From Marinobacter zhejiangensis (lineage in GTDB: Bacteria; Pseudomonadota; Gammaproteobacteria; Pseudomonadales; Oleiphilaceae), in NCBI RefSeq assembly GCF_900114775.1, contig NZ_FOUE01000003.1, positions 496,001 to 560,000 of the forward strand: DNA of 64,000 nt. Reading direction: 5' to 3'. Position 1 is the first letter of the stretch; every line of letters starts with the position of its first letter. Shown one piece after another: positions 1-9,212 of the stretch. The position numbers and the translations under genes were made by a program. Below the pieces are notes generated by a model. The model worked only from the letters and a program-made list of their open reading frames with translations, was not told the DNA's origin and did no database searches.

Positions 1-60
1 GGGGCGGGCAGGAAGTTCAACATGTTGGGGAAAACTCCAGTGTTATCAGATTCGGGCTCC

Positions 61-996
61 CTAGCCCTCGGTGTCACCGCTCGAATTGTGGGAGGGGTTA
101 CTCCCTGATATCAGGTCTTCGTTACTGCTGGACGCAATCATTCGGAGCGTCTGGTTGCTGTGATCCTCAAGGATGGCCTGGAACTGGTCGTCAAAGTAGC
201 CAAGGTTATTGAAACGGATCATGCTCCTGATTTCTGCTACGTAGGCGGTTCCCCGCTCTGAGTAACGGGATAGCGCCGGTGCCAGGGCGATGCCATCAGG
301 ATGTTCGCCTTTGCTCCGCGCCTCGGCCCGGATCTGGCGCAATTCCTGATAGGTTGAGTGGCGGTTAAGGTTGCGAATATAAGCGGTTATCGAATCGTAA
401 GGCGACTCGAAGGTGGCAACCTCGTGAAAGGCGCCGTCAGCCCGGCTCAGGGGCACCAGTCCGCAGCCTTTGCTGAAGCACCATTGGCCAAACAGGTTGT
501 TACCATCGCGAGCGAACCGTGAGGTGCCCCAGGCGGACTCGTTGGCCGCTTGCGCAAGAATCAGGGAGGGAGGAATGACATCAAGCTTGTGAATCAGTTC
601 TGCCAGGGCCTCGGGGCTGCTGGCGTCGCCGCTGACCCGAAAGCGTTCATTGAGCTGGGACAGCCAGTGCAGTTCCTGGGGGGATCGGTTCGCCTTTTGG
701 CTCAGGGTAAGCAGGTAATGGCGGGTTAGCAGTACCCGGCTGTTGGCGAGGACAATACGGGGGTACAGGTAGGAAAAGAACGCGGCCTTCTTTTCCGTTG
801 TGTCTGAGTATTGACTGAAGTCGGGAAGAGGCGCTTTGGCCCAGGCTGGTAGCGGAGGTAACTGCATCGCCTCCGACAGGCTTGCGCCACCAAACTCGGA
901 GCCCTGATCGGCCAGATAGCGAGCATGGAAAACGCCAAAGGCCGCGATCATGATCAGCGGGGCCAGTAATGCACTCGCCCGAAATACTGCAGACAT
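61..996 (-). CDS. bax: Bax-like glucosaminidase-domain protein
   Basis: The product is about 311 residues, with an N-terminal hydrophobic segment (residues ~5-25) that is a signal peptide or anchor. The C-terminal half has the glucosaminidase-type core: a segment reading LILAQAANESAWGTSRFA, followed by GNNLFGQWCF, matches Bax-family proteins, where the Glu of the ANESAWG motif is the expected catalytic acid. The likely role is cleavage or binding of peptidoglycan at the cell envelope. The ATG at 996 is preferred over an in-frame GTG at 1002 because a GAGAG stretch lies just upstream of it. It is transcribed alone and ends 60 bases inside the window. The family call is good; the physiological role is not known from sequence. 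Confidence 0.8.
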   Translation of the reverse strand: MSAVFRASALLAPLIMIAAFGVFHARYLADQGSEFGGASLSEAMQLPPLPAWAKAPLPDFSQYSDTTEKKAAFFSYLYPRIVLANSRVLLTRHYLLTLSQKANRSPQELHWLSQLNERFRVSGDASSPEALAELIHKLDVIPPSLILAQAANESAWGTSRFARDGNNLFGQWCFSKGCGLVPLSRADGAFHEVATFESPYDSITAYIRNLNRHSTYQELRQIRAEARSKGEHPDGIALAPALSRYSERGTAYVAEIRSMIRFNNLGYFDDQFQAILEDHSNQTLRMIASSSNEDLISGSNPSHNSSGDTEG

Positions 997-1100
997 AAAC
1001 ACTCTCTCTGATTACCGCTTGCCAGCAGTATAACAGGTCGGGAGTGGTCTTGATCTGGCCGCTTTTACAAGGCTACAGCTACAAATTTGTCAGACCTGGG

Positions 1101-3296
1101 TCAAGGCAGCCTGGTGGCCATGACCAGGCCAAGAACCTTTTCAGCGGCGCTATTGTCCACCAAACGCAGGAACATCGTCTGCTGGTCGGCAGTCACGAAG
1201 CCGGTGAGTTCCAGGTTGCCATTGGTCAGGGCAATGCGGCCGCTGCCATTGTCGGTGTAGGCAAGAGACAGTTGGTCGGCCATGCTGGCAGGTTTGCCAA
1301 CCGACTGTGACGAGACCGTGTGCTGAATCTCCAGGCCGTTGAGTTGCAGGGTCGCGCTGATCGGTGAATCCAGGGTGAGGGTGGCATCCTGGAAGTGCAT
1401 CAGGCGATTGCTATCCGTCTCAAGGCCAAAAGCGAAGCCCTGGAGCCGGTAGCTGCCGGTATCGGGCGCAGGCGAGGTGCTTTGTTCGGCGGCAACGATC
1501 AGGCCGTCTCCGAGGTCATCCGGACCGTTACCATCAAGGACGTCATTAAGGTTGAAGGCCAGCAAGGTGCCGTCTGGCGAGCTGGCGCCGATGATCGTGC
1601 CGGTATTCCCGTTTCCCACGGACAGGTCAAGCCGGCCGGTGTTCTGCGCTCCTGTGCTTAGTTGAGACGGCCGGAGCGACAAGGCTCGCCCGCTGGCCAG
1701 CCTGGCACCTGTGGTTGTTGCAATGGTTCCGTCTGAGCCGACACGTTCCAGACCCTGGAAGGTCAGGCTTTCGGTGACCGCCAGCGCTGTCTCGGGGCTG
1801 CCTGCATCGGCGAGGCTCCAGCTGCCAACGTCGGATGCGATGCTCATGGGGATGGCTGCGTTGTTTCCCGTCAGCAGCATGCTAAAGCTGATCACGTTGT
1901 AGGTTTTTCCATCCAGGGTGCTCAGGGCAAAGTCCTGGGAGCGAGCCAGGTTGACCTCGAACACCGAGAGGTAGTGGTCTTCCAGGGTATCCTGGCGTTT
2001 GAGTTCGCCACCGGTCTCTATGAGCTCGATGGCTTTACCGGCACTGAAATATCCGGCCAACACCTCCGTTGGGGTATCGCCACCGCCAACATAGGCGTCG
2101 AGATAAAAGGGATTGCGGGTCCAGCCGATCACCTCGGAACTGTCGCGGCCCGTAATGCTCTGGTACAACGCGCGCCCGGTAACGAGCCTCAGATCATCCT
2201 GCAGGGTTGCTGCGCCGGGGGCTGTGGTATGGCCATTGAGTGCCCAGGTATCGCTGCCCCGTTTGTAGAAGCCGTTGCCGTTGGTTTGCATCAGGGTTTC
2301 CCTGATATAGGGCACATCACTGGCAAGGGAGGTGACCCGAACGTTGAACACGTCGAAATTGGTCAGGGTCAGGCCCGGGTAGACATAAGCGACGCCGTTC
2401 ACGTCCTGTAGAACTTCTTCCTGGGCAATGCGTACGCCCCACTGGCCGGGGTTATTCAAGCTGGGTTCGCGAAAGCTCTGCCCAAGTTCAATGCCGAGTA
2501 GCACGCTGTTGAAATCGATCGCCGAGGCCGTGATCGCGCCTGCTGAGGATGAGTCAATCAGTGCGTAATCGGTCATTCTGGCAACGTAGTTGGCAAAGTC
2601 AGGCCGGTTCGCCAGCATGGAAACCGCCATCGGGACGGAGTAGTTGTCAGGAATGGAAATCTCGAAATCGTGGACCTGATCGTTGACCGTGGCCCAGACG
2701 TACTTATTGAGGCACAGGGATTCGCTCTCGCTGTCCACACACTCCATGACCTGATCGAACTCGGAGCTGGTGTAGCTACCAAGCCCGTTGTTGACCAGGT
2801 ACTCGGAAAACGGGTTTATCTTGACGTCACGATCTTCGTCGGCTGCCAGTGAGCGGAGGATAGTGTTGCCGACAGAGGCTTCAATCACGATATTGGGGCC
2901 GACAGGGAGGCCATCGTTAAAGCTGATGATGTGCCGACCGCTGTCCTCTTTGCGAATGGTGATGTCCACGGATGCCAACTGGCGCAAGCTGCTGTCCGTT
3001 TGGTAAACCTCCAGCCGGTCGGGCTCAACAATGCGCAGGTTGCGGCGGGTAAGTTCTCCGTCAGGGGCCACTGAACGGGGTACTTCCACCGTTACCCTGA
3101 GTTCGTTGGAGGCAAGGCCGGAGGCGTTGTTGGAATCCCCGGTGCTGCCGGTGTCGAAGTCTTCCAGGGCATTGGTCCCCTCTGGAAAGGAATTGGGGCG
3201 GCTACCGGCTTCAGACACAGCATCACTGCCGCCACAGGCGGCCAGCATTACAGCGCAGAACAGGGGAGGGAGAACCGGGAGACGGACCTTGGGCAT
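1101..3296 (-). CDS. Large hypothetical lipoprotein
   Basis: This 731-residue protein starts with a short hydrophobic signal ending in LAAC followed by GGS, a clear lipobox, so it should be lipidated at that Cys. The rest is Asp/Asn/Ser/Thr-rich and hydrophilic, with no membrane spans. I recognise no domain. The first ~160 residues after the lipobox look like a beta-rich domain (ITIRKEDSGRH region), and the C-terminal ~350 residues contain many short alternating segments typical of beta-sandwich or beta-helical secreted proteins. The ATG at 3296 is chosen because the upstream TTG extension would put seven polar residues before the signal. It stands between bax and yfaZ, both on the same strand. 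Function unknown. Confidence 0.75.
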   Translation of the reverse strand: MPKVRLPVLPPLFCAVMLAACGGSDAVSEAGSRPNSFPEGTNALEDFDTGSTGDSNNASGLASNELRVTVEVPRSVAPDGELTRRNLRIVEPDRLEVYQTDSSLRQLASVDITIRKEDSGRHIISFNDGLPVGPNIVIEASVGNTILRSLAADEDRDVKINPFSEYLVNNGLGSYTSSEFDQVMECVDSESESLCLNKYVWATVNDQVHDFEISIPDNYSVPMAVSMLANRPDFANYVARMTDYALIDSSSAGAITASAIDFNSVLLGIELGQSFREPSLNNPGQWGVRIAQEEVLQDVNGVAYVYPGLTLTNFDVFNVRVTSLASDVPYIRETLMQTNGNGFYKRGSDTWALNGHTTAPGAATLQDDLRLVTGRALYQSITGRDSSEVIGWTRNPFYLDAYVGGGDTPTEVLAGYFSAGKAIELIETGGELKRQDTLEDHYLSVFEVNLARSQDFALSTLDGKTYNVISFSMLLTGNNAAIPMSIASDVGSWSLADAGSPETALAVTESLTFQGLERVGSDGTIATTTGARLASGRALSLRPSQLSTGAQNTGRLDLSVGNGNTGTIIGASSPDGTLLAFNLNDVLDGNGPDDLGDGLIVAAEQSTSPAPDTGSYRLQGFAFGLETDSNRLMHFQDATLTLDSPISATLQLNGLEIQHTVSSQSVGKPASMADQLSLAYTDNGSGRIALTNGNLELTGFVTADQQTMFLRLVDNSAAEKVLGLVMATRLP

Positions 3297-3390
3297 GTCT
3301 GAAATTCCATTCGACAAAATTGGAATTCAGTTTAGCAACAGCGGGCGGGTAAAAAAGTGAGTCAGGGCACGAATCGGCAGGGCTGAAAGT

Positions 3391-3419
3391 GGTGAAGACG
3401 GGAATGGCCCGTCTTCACC
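3391..3419 (-). terminator. Hairpin downstream of yfaZ
   Basis: A 12-base-pair perfect stem (3391-3402 with 3408-3419, loop of five) lies 10 bases after the yfaZ stop codon. The following minus-strand bases hold only a short T run (CACTTTC), so termination may be weak. It separates yfaZ from the lipoprotein gene. Confidence 0.5.
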
Positions 3420-3429
3420 GGGAGAAGGC

Positions 3430-3987
3430 TCAGAAGTAGAGCTTCATGCCCGCGAGCACGCCTTCATCAAGGTTGACGTCGCGTGGGAAGTCTTCGAGAT
3501 CGGTGTTGAGGTAACGGTAACCTGCAAAGACCTCAGCATTGCGGATGACACGATAGCTGCCCCGCAGCTCCAGGCTGGTCATGTCCTCGGAGTCGCCGAA
3601 CGAGAGAATGTCGGGTGCATAGTGGAGCATGCCGGTGAAGGAAAGGCCCGGTACGTCAGGGATGTTGATGGTGGCAAAACCACCGAGTCCAAGGGCTCCA
3701 CCGTCCAGACGGTCGACATCCCAGTACATGCCCCTCATGCCAATGCCCGCTGTGGTGGGCAGGTTGCCGAGGGCTGTTCGGCCCTGTGCGTGAACGTCCA
3801 CGTTGGTGATGTGACGGCTACCTTCGTGGTAGGTGTATCCGGCGCCTACCTGGGTGCTGGCGTTGGCATCGAAGACGTTGACCTGACCTTTGACGGAATC
3901 GTCGGTCAGGCTGAGGTCCACATCCGCCGCGAACACCGGGGCGGAGGCCAGGGACAGGGCGACCAGGGAAATGCGGGAAATCTTCAT
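3430..3987 (-). CDS. yfaZ: YfaZ-family outer membrane protein
   Basis: This 185-residue protein has a standard signal peptide ending SAPVFA-AD, then alternating hydrophobic/polar strands rich in Gly and aromatic residues, and ends in Phe (KLYF), as expected for a small outer-membrane beta-barrel. The VDLSLTDDSVKG start, the tract around GMRGMYWDV and the C-terminal EVFAGYRYLN region match the YfaZ family. The ATG at 3987 is chosen over an upstream in-frame start because AGAAGG sits seven bases before it and the signal peptide begins there. The family is small and lacks a firm function, though a porin-like role is assumed. It appears to be a single-gene unit. Confidence 0.8.
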   Translation of the reverse strand: MKISRISLVALSLASAPVFAADVDLSLTDDSVKGQVNVFDANASTQVGAGYTYHEGSRHITNVDVHAQGRTALGNLPTTAGIGMRGMYWDVDRLDGGALGLGGFATINIPDVPGLSFTGMLHYAPDILSFGDSEDMTSLELRGSYRVIRNAEVFAGYRYLNTDLEDFPRDVNLDEGVLAGMKLYF

Positions 3988-4137
3988 GGATATACCTTCT
4001 GATTGGTTAATCACTTGGACGTATCGCTGCAGCCGGGTAGCCCCTTGCTGAGGCTGATCGGGCTGGGATCGTAGAATCTGTTGGCGCCCATGGTAGCCGT
4101 GCGGCAGGGGGAGCTCAACTTACAATCGGGTAAGTCA

Positions 4138-4329
4138 TCAGTGGTGGGTTTCGTTGTGCCCGCCCTGGTCGAGATCCGATGGGTCAACGTTCTCTGCTGG
4201 AACCCGGTATTCTTCATTCGCCCAGGCGCCAAGGTCGATCAGCTTGCACCGCTCGGAGCAGAAGGGGCGATAGGGGTTGGCTTCGTCCCATTCCAGGGAT
4301 TTTTTACAGGTGGGGCATTCTACTTGCAT
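4138..4329 (-). CDS. yacG: DNA gyrase inhibitor YacG
   Basis: This is a 63-residue zinc-finger protein of the usual YacG length. It carries CPTC near the N terminus and CSERC about 20 residues later, the four cysteines that bind zinc, with the family motif [17 protein letters not shown]. YacG of E. coli binds GyrB and blocks DNA binding by gyrase. Its ATG directly abuts the TGA of the upstream sensor kinase gene, so the two are translationally coupled. In many gammaproteobacteria yacG follows coaE in the pilBCD-coaE-yacG cluster; here three genes lie between coaE and yacG. Confidence 0.93.
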   Translation of the reverse strand: MQVECPTCKKSLEWDEANPYRPFCSERCKLIDLGAWANEEYRVPAENVDPSDLDQGGHNETHH

Positions 4330-6675
4330 TCAGGAAACCGCCTTACAAAATTGTTCAAGTACAGCTCTTAGCATTTCAATGTTGACGGGTTTGGCAACAA
4401 AGACGTTCATCCCTGCACGCCGACAACGCTCTTCGTCCTGCTCCATGGCGCTAGCGGTGAGTGCCACCACCGGAATGGGCGTCCGGCCTTCCGCCACTTC
4501 CCATTGCCGGAGCCGCCGGGTTGCTTCAAACCCGTCCACTTTCGGCATGACGCAGTCCATAAAAATGATATCAAATGGGTGCCACATCCAAAGACTGGCC
4601 GCGGCCTCGCCATCATTGGCGGTCATGACGTCGCAGCCGAGCTTTTCCAGCAGCCGCCGGGTCAGTGTGCGGTTGACCGGGTTGTCCTCAACCAGCAGCA
4701 CCCGCATCCGACCACAGGGAAGACTTTGCTGTCTTGACGTGGTGTGCACGGTTTGCAGGGAGAAGCGAGTCAGGAACCGTCGTTTGTCCTGGTCCGCGTC
4801 GACGAACAGTTGGTGCAAGATGGGGCTCAGGCAGGATTCCCTCAGGGATTTACTCAAGAAAGCATCGGCGCCGGCCTGGCGGAAATGTTCGGCATCCCCG
4901 CGCTGCGGGTTGGACGACAGGATCAGCAGGCGGGTTCGGGTCCAGTCAGGGTTGCTGCGAATCTGGCGGCACAGGAGGTCGCTGTCCATATCCGGCACAA
5001 AGCCATCCAGAATGACGGCGTCGAATGGCTGATGGCTGTCTGCCGCCAATCGCAGGCTGGTCAGGGCTTCCCCAGCGGATTTGACGGCTTCGATGTCTAT
5101 CTCGTGACGGGATAGCATTTCAAGAGTGATCTTTCGGGAAAGCTCATAGGAATCCACCACCAGAATCCGGCGCCCGTTCACCATACGGGTGTCCGGCCTG
5201 ATCCGGGTTGCTCCGTCTGGTGCCATCGGCAGGGTCAACTCTACCCAGAAGGTGGTTCCTTCACCCGGCTGACTCTCCACGTCCAGCGAGCCATTCATCA
5301 GGTTGACCAGTTGCCGACAGATGGCCAGGCCAAGACCTGCACCGGGAGACTGGCGCTGGAAGCGCTGGCCCAGCTGCACATAGGGCTCGTAGACCAGCGG
5401 CAGGTCTTCAGGATTAATGCCAACGCCGGTGTCTTCGACCGCCAGTCTGAGGCGTACGCGGTCGTCCTGCCGGCCAAGGACCTCAATGCTGATGAGCACG
5501 TGGCCGGAATCGGTAAACTTAATGGCGTTTGAGGTCAGGTTAAGCAGGATCTGCCGGATGCGAACCGGGTCTCCTTCCAGGGCGAAAGGCAGTTCCTCGT
5601 CGACGCGAAGTTCCAGCGCCAGACCTTTTTCTCGGGCGCGGGTGCCGAGCATGTGGACCAGATCGTTCAGGGTTTCCCTAAGGTCAAAGGGGATCGGTTC
5701 GAGAACCAGCTTACCGGCTTCGATGCTCGAGATGTCGAGCAGGTCATTCAGAATGGCTGAGAGGTTTTCTGAGGCACTCTGGAGTGTCTGGACGTATTCC
5801 AGCTGTTCCTGGTCAAGCCGGGTATCAGCGAGCAGGCTGGCGTACCCCAGGACCGATTGCAGAGGCGTGCGGAGCTCGTGACTGACGTTGGCAAGGAACT
5901 GATTCTTGGCGTGGTTGGCTTTGATTGCTTCATCTCGCTCATCCTGAGATTGGATGCTGCTCTGGCGCAGGTTCCGGGTCTCTTCCAGAAGCTGCTCACG
6001 CATCGTGTTCAGGGCCTGCTCCATTTCGCTGAGCTCATCCGGCTGTCTTGGCGGCTTGCGTTTGAGCTGGAGAGGTTCAATCAGAGCGTCCAGGTTGAGC
6101 CGGGCAGCGTATCGGGACATGGCTTCGAGGTGCCTGGACAGCGTTAGCCGAACGATCAGCAGCAGGCCGAGGGTGCCCAGCATGACTACAAAGGACTGGA
6201 AGAGCAGGGTAAGCAACGCCCGTTCAATCATTTGCTGATAAACGAGTTCAACTGATGAAGTCAGTGACAGGGTGCCCAGATTCTGGGGTTGACCCAGATG
6301 AGTACGGTTGTAAACCAGGGGGAAGGACTGGGTAATGACCCGGCCCGCCGGGCGCTTTCCCGCACTGAATAGCTCTCCGTCGGCCACGGCCACTTCAACA
6401 TGAGCGATATCTGGCAGGGTCATGATGTCGTCAGTGGCGTTGGCCACTTCGCTGTAATTGAGCAGCCAGATGTTGGTGGAGAGGGTGCCGGAAATAAGGT
6501 CAGCGGCCTTTTTCTGGGCCAGTTGCAGTTCTTTGGTCCGACTTTCAAGCTCCCCGACCATCTGCAGGCTGGTAGCAATCAGGGACAGGGCCACGCTGAA
6601 TAGCAGCACATAGACGAGCAATCGAGCCGCGAGTGGGCGAACCCCCATCTTTTTCAGCAAGCTGGTCAGTGGCAA
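4330..6675 (-). CDS. Hybrid sensor histidine kinase with two receiver domains
   Basis: This 781-residue membrane kinase has a transmembrane segment at ~18-40, a ~110-residue periplasmic sensor region, a second membrane segment at ~153-178, a HAMP-like linker, and a HisKA domain with the phospho-acceptor His266 in VSHELRTP. A HATPase domain (DTGVGI, GAGLGLAI) and two receiver domains follow. The first receiver carries the acceptor Asp in VILDGF; the second carries it in IFMDCVMP. It resembles BarA/GacS in its N-terminal layout but has two receivers and no C-terminal HPt domain, so phosphate must pass to a separate HPt protein or not at all. The start is a TTG with AGGGA upstream; an ATG at 6648 is an alternative. 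No cognate regulator lies next to it. Confidence 0.88.
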   Translation of the reverse strand: MPLTSLLKKMGVRPLAARLLVYVLLFSVALSLIATSLQMVGELESRTKELQLAQKKAADLISGTLSTNIWLLNYSEVANATDDIMTLPDIAHVEVAVADGELFSAGKRPAGRVITQSFPLVYNRTHLGQPQNLGTLSLTSSVELVYQQMIERALLTLLFQSFVVMLGTLGLLLIVRLTLSRHLEAMSRYAARLNLDALIEPLQLKRKPPRQPDELSEMEQALNTMREQLLEETRNLRQSSIQSQDERDEAIKANHAKNQFLANVSHELRTPLQSVLGYASLLADTRLDQEQLEYVQTLQSASENLSAILNDLLDISSIEAGKLVLEPIPFDLRETLNDLVHMLGTRAREKGLALELRVDEELPFALEGDPVRIRQILLNLTSNAIKFTDSGHVLISIEVLGRQDDRVRLRLAVEDTGVGINPEDLPLVYEPYVQLGQRFQRQSPGAGLGLAICRQLVNLMNGSLDVESQPGEGTTFWVELTLPMAPDGATRIRPDTRMVNGRRILVVDSYELSRKITLEMLSRHEIDIEAVKSAGEALTSLRLAADSHQPFDAVILDGFVPDMDSDLLCRQIRSNPDWTRTRLLILSSNPQRGDAEHFRQAGADAFLSKSLRESCLSPILHQLFVDADQDKRRFLTRFSLQTVHTTSRQQSLPCGRMRVLLVEDNPVNRTLTRRLLEKLGCDVMTANDGEAAASLWMWHPFDIIFMDCVMPKVDGFEATRRLRQWEVAEGRTPIPVVALTASAMEQDEERCRRAGMNVFVAKPVNIEMLRAVLEQFCKAVS

Positions 6676-6742
6676 AGCACAAGTTCCCTGTGGGATGTTT
6701 AATTCGGCCCTGAATAAGGGCTTTTTAGGTACGTTCGGGAGT

Positions 6743-7519
6743 TTAACAGACCGTCAGAACCTCGACACCATTCGCGGTGGTGTTTTGTTGGCTGGCAGTG
6801 TCCTGATCCTGGTGGTCTGTGACGAACCTGAAGCGAACGTTAAAGTCATACAGATGTGCTCCGTAGACTCGTTCTTCGTTACGGCCCCGGCGAAATGAGG
6901 GGCGGGGATCATAGCTGACGACGTCTTCGATGAGCGCCCTGAAGTCGGGGTAGCGGTGGGCATCCATGGCCGCGAGTTGCCGCTCGGCAACGTCACTGAA
7001 CACAACCGGAAGCCGTTCAGTGGGCGGCTCGTCTGCCCATCCAATATGGGCGTCCGGTACCGAGTCCGCGAAGGGGAGGTAAGGTTTGATATCCAGTATG
7101 GGAGTACCGTCGATCAGGTCGTGGTCGCGTACCCTCAGTAGCAAGCGGCCATCCTCCCGCCGCAACCCCTGATTACTCACAACCGACAACCCGAGACTGT
7201 TGGGCCGAAACGGCGAACGGCTCGCAAAGACGCCCATTTTCCGGTTTCCCCCCAGCCTCGGAGGCCGAACAACAGGCCGCCACTCGGCGCGAATCGCCTC
7301 GTGAAACTGGAAGGTCAGCCAGAGGTGACTGCAGGATTCGAGGCCGCGAAACGCATCCTCCCGGTCAAAAGGAGGTTGAATCACCAAATCTGCCCAGGCA
7401 TGGCGAGTCAAGCCAGGCTGCCTTGGAACACCGAACTTGTCGCGAAAGCAGGAGCGGGTGATGGCAACTGGCGTGAGCGTAAGCGCCTCTGCGGCTGGCT
7501 TGGAGGGGTGTCGGCTCAT
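6743..7519 (-). CDS. trmO: tRNA N6-threonylcarbamoyladenosine(37) methyltransferase TrmO
   Basis: This 258-residue protein belongs to the TsaA/YaeB (TrmO) family, which methylates t6A37 to m6t6A37 in tRNA-Thr with SAM. Family hallmarks are visible: DKFGVPRQPGL near the N terminus, the VRPPRLGG stretch, GVFASRSPFRPNSLGLS and DGTPILDIKPYLPF. Length fits the gammaproteobacterial two-domain form. Its ATG overlaps the TGA of the upstream outer-membrane gene by four bases (ATGA), so it belongs to the pilBCD-coaE transcription unit. Confidence 0.92.
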   Translation of the reverse strand: MSRHPSKPAAEALTLTPVAITRSCFRDKFGVPRQPGLTRHAWADLVIQPPFDREDAFRGLESCSHLWLTFQFHEAIRAEWRPVVRPPRLGGNRKMGVFASRSPFRPNSLGLSVVSNQGLRREDGRLLLRVRDHDLIDGTPILDIKPYLPFADSVPDAHIGWADEPPTERLPVVFSDVAERQLAAMDAHRYPDFRALIEDVVSYDPRPSFRRGRNEERVYGAHLYDFNVRFRFVTDHQDQDTASQQNTTANGVEVLTVC

Positions 7520-8586
7520 TGGCTGAGGTTACCTGATAAATACATTTCGATACGCAGAACCAGGGAGGCCTGATCTTTGAAGCTCTTGTCCCTGGGGAAA
7601 TCAAAGGCGGGGATGACCTCACCGAACAGCCAGTCATCATACAGGCGGTAGCGGTAGGTGACATCCGCAAAGTAACTGGTGGTGCGCCAACTTGGCTGGC
7701 TTTCGCCAACGACCCCAACCCTGGGATTGAGTGACGAGCGGTTGTTCAGATCCTTATAGAAGTTGAAAACCTGGGATGCTTCGAACTCGCGGTCACTGTG
7801 TACCCACTCCAGTTCCGATGACGCCAGGAATAGCCAGCCACGACCGATGTCTCGACCAATCCCCAGCCAGGTGCTTTCGCCCCAGCCGGTCTGGTGATAG
7901 TAGAACACGCGTTGTTGGGCTTCGAGCTTCCAGTCGGCGTCCAGTTGCCATTGTTTGCGGGCGGTCGCACGCCAGAAGGCGTCCAGCGGCAGGCGCAGGC
8001 GAATACCAATGTCGTTGTTGAGATTAATGGCGTCACCAATCTCGGAGATGAATCGGAGTGCGCCGGTGGGTTCGTTGTCGGTGCGGGCGTCTGAAGGAAG
8101 CTGGCGGCTACGTCGTCGTTCTGCGAGGGGAATCAGTTCATCACTCTCGCTTTCGATAATCAGGCGGAGCTTCTCCTTGACGGTGGGGATGTCCAGGCGA
8201 AAGCGACCTTCAGGCTCGAACTTGAACGGATCTCCATATTCAGAGGCTGTCGCAAAGCCCACTCGCAGGTAGCTTGCATTGCTTGGCAGCGCCTGGGGGC
8301 TGCCTGACAGGGTGCGGTCGGCCCATTCGCCAAACTTTTCGACGAATTCGGAGTTGGCCCTCTGGCTGGCAATGACCCAGTTGGAGAACTGCAGCCAGTA
8401 GGAATCGTCTGGCTCCTGCCAGTGTTCATCCGGCGTAAACGTGTAGATGTTTGGCGGCAGTGCGCCGCCGGGGAACAGAGGTCTTGTTGTTTCTACACTT
8501 TCGGTTGCTGTCGTGTCGGCCAGACTGGGTGCCGGAGTTGTGAGCAGGAAAGCGCAAAGGGCGATATGAGAACGCTTAACCCTTTC
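7516..8586 (-). CDS. Secreted outer-membrane-type protein of unknown function
   Basis: The product is ~356 residues, with a signal peptide (hydrophobic ALCAFLLTT, cleavage after PSLA). The mature part has many amphipathic strands with aromatic residues (for example WRTTSYFADVTYRYRLYDDW), ending in LRIEMYLSGNLSQ. This suggests a small outer-membrane beta-barrel or periplasmic protein. I recognise no named family. The TTG at 8586 places the signal peptide at the N terminus; a longer form from a TTG at 8622 would add 12 residues and overlap coaE by 47 bases. It overlaps trmO by four bases and so is likely co-transcribed with coaE and trmO. Confidence 0.65.
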   Translation of the reverse strand, partial: ERVKRSHIALCAFLLTTPAPSLADTTATESVETTRPLFPGGALPPNIYTFTPDEHWQEPDDSYWLQFSNWVIASQRANSEFVEKFGEWADRTLSGSPQALPSNASYLRVGFATASEYGDPFKFEPEGRFRLDIPTVKEKLRLIIESESDELIPLAERRRSRQLPSDARTDNEPTGALRFISEIGDAINLNNDIGIRLRLPLDAFWRATARKQWQLDADWKLEAQQRVFYYHQTGWGESTWLGIGRDIGRGWLFLASSELEWVHSDREFEASQVFNFYKDLNNRSSLNPRVGVVGESQPSWRTTSYFADVTYRYRLYDDWLFGEVIPAFDFPRDKSFKDQASLVLRIEMYLSGNLSQ

Positions 8587-9184
8587 CAAATGCCACCAGG
8601 AATTTCTTGTGTATGGCTTCAACCTGCTGCTTCACATCGTCGAGTGGAGCCCTATTATCGATAACTTCATCGGCTTTGGTAAGACGTTCTTCGCGTGGAA
8701 TCTGGGCGGCGATGATCCGTTCAACCTGCGATCGGTCGTTGTTATCCCGTTGCATGGTTCTCTCAACCTGGGTTTCTACCGGCACATCGACGACAACGAC
8801 CTTTTTCACCAGCGCCTGTTGGTCTGTTTCTAGAAGCAGCGGGGACACCAGCATGGTGTAGGGAAGGTCATTGTCAGAAGGAGTCAGTTGGCGCTGAAGT
8901 TCCTGGCGGATAAGCGGGTGCAGGAGGCGCTCAAGCCATCCCCTTTGATCCGGATCCCGAAACACAATGGTCCTGAGGGCTGCCCGGTCGAGCTCGCCCT
9001 CGCTGGTGATGACCTCGTCCCCGAAGTGCTGGTGGATCTGCGCTAAAGCCGGTGTGCCAGGTTCAACGACCTGACGGGCAACATCATCCGCATCAACCCA
9101 GTGAACCCCGAGTTCTCCAAACAGGCGTGCGACAGTGGATTTGCCGCTGCCAATACCACCGGTCAACCCAATAATGGCGGTCAT
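8576..9184 (-). CDS. coaE: Dephospho-CoA kinase
   Basis: This 202-residue P-loop kinase performs the last step of coenzyme A synthesis, phosphorylating dephospho-CoA at the 3' hydroxyl. The P-loop GLTGGIGSGKST lies right at the N terminus, followed by WVDADDVARQVVEPG, as in CoaE. The ATG at 9184 is chosen because AGGGAG lies eight bases before it and the P-loop then falls at the expected distance; the upstream extension is not typical of the family. It follows pilD by 28 bases in the usual pilBCD-coaE order. Confidence 0.95.
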   Translation of the reverse strand: MTAIIGLTGGIGSGKSTVARLFGELGVHWVDADDVARQVVEPGTPALAQIHQHFGDEVITSEGELDRAALRTIVFRDPDQRGWLERLLHPLIRQELQRQLTPSDNDLPYTMLVSPLLLETDQQALVKKVVVVDVPVETQVERTMQRDNNDRSQVERIIAAQIPREERLTKADEVIDNRAPLDDVKQQVEAIHKKFLVAFGKG

Positions 9185-9212
9185 CAACCAAACTCCCTGT
9201 TGGTGTGCATGC

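Noticed and set aside
6708-6726. GCCC-GGGC hairpin followed by T residues on the plus strand between the kinase and trmO
   Set aside because: No plus-strand gene ends here, and on the minus strand there is no T run.
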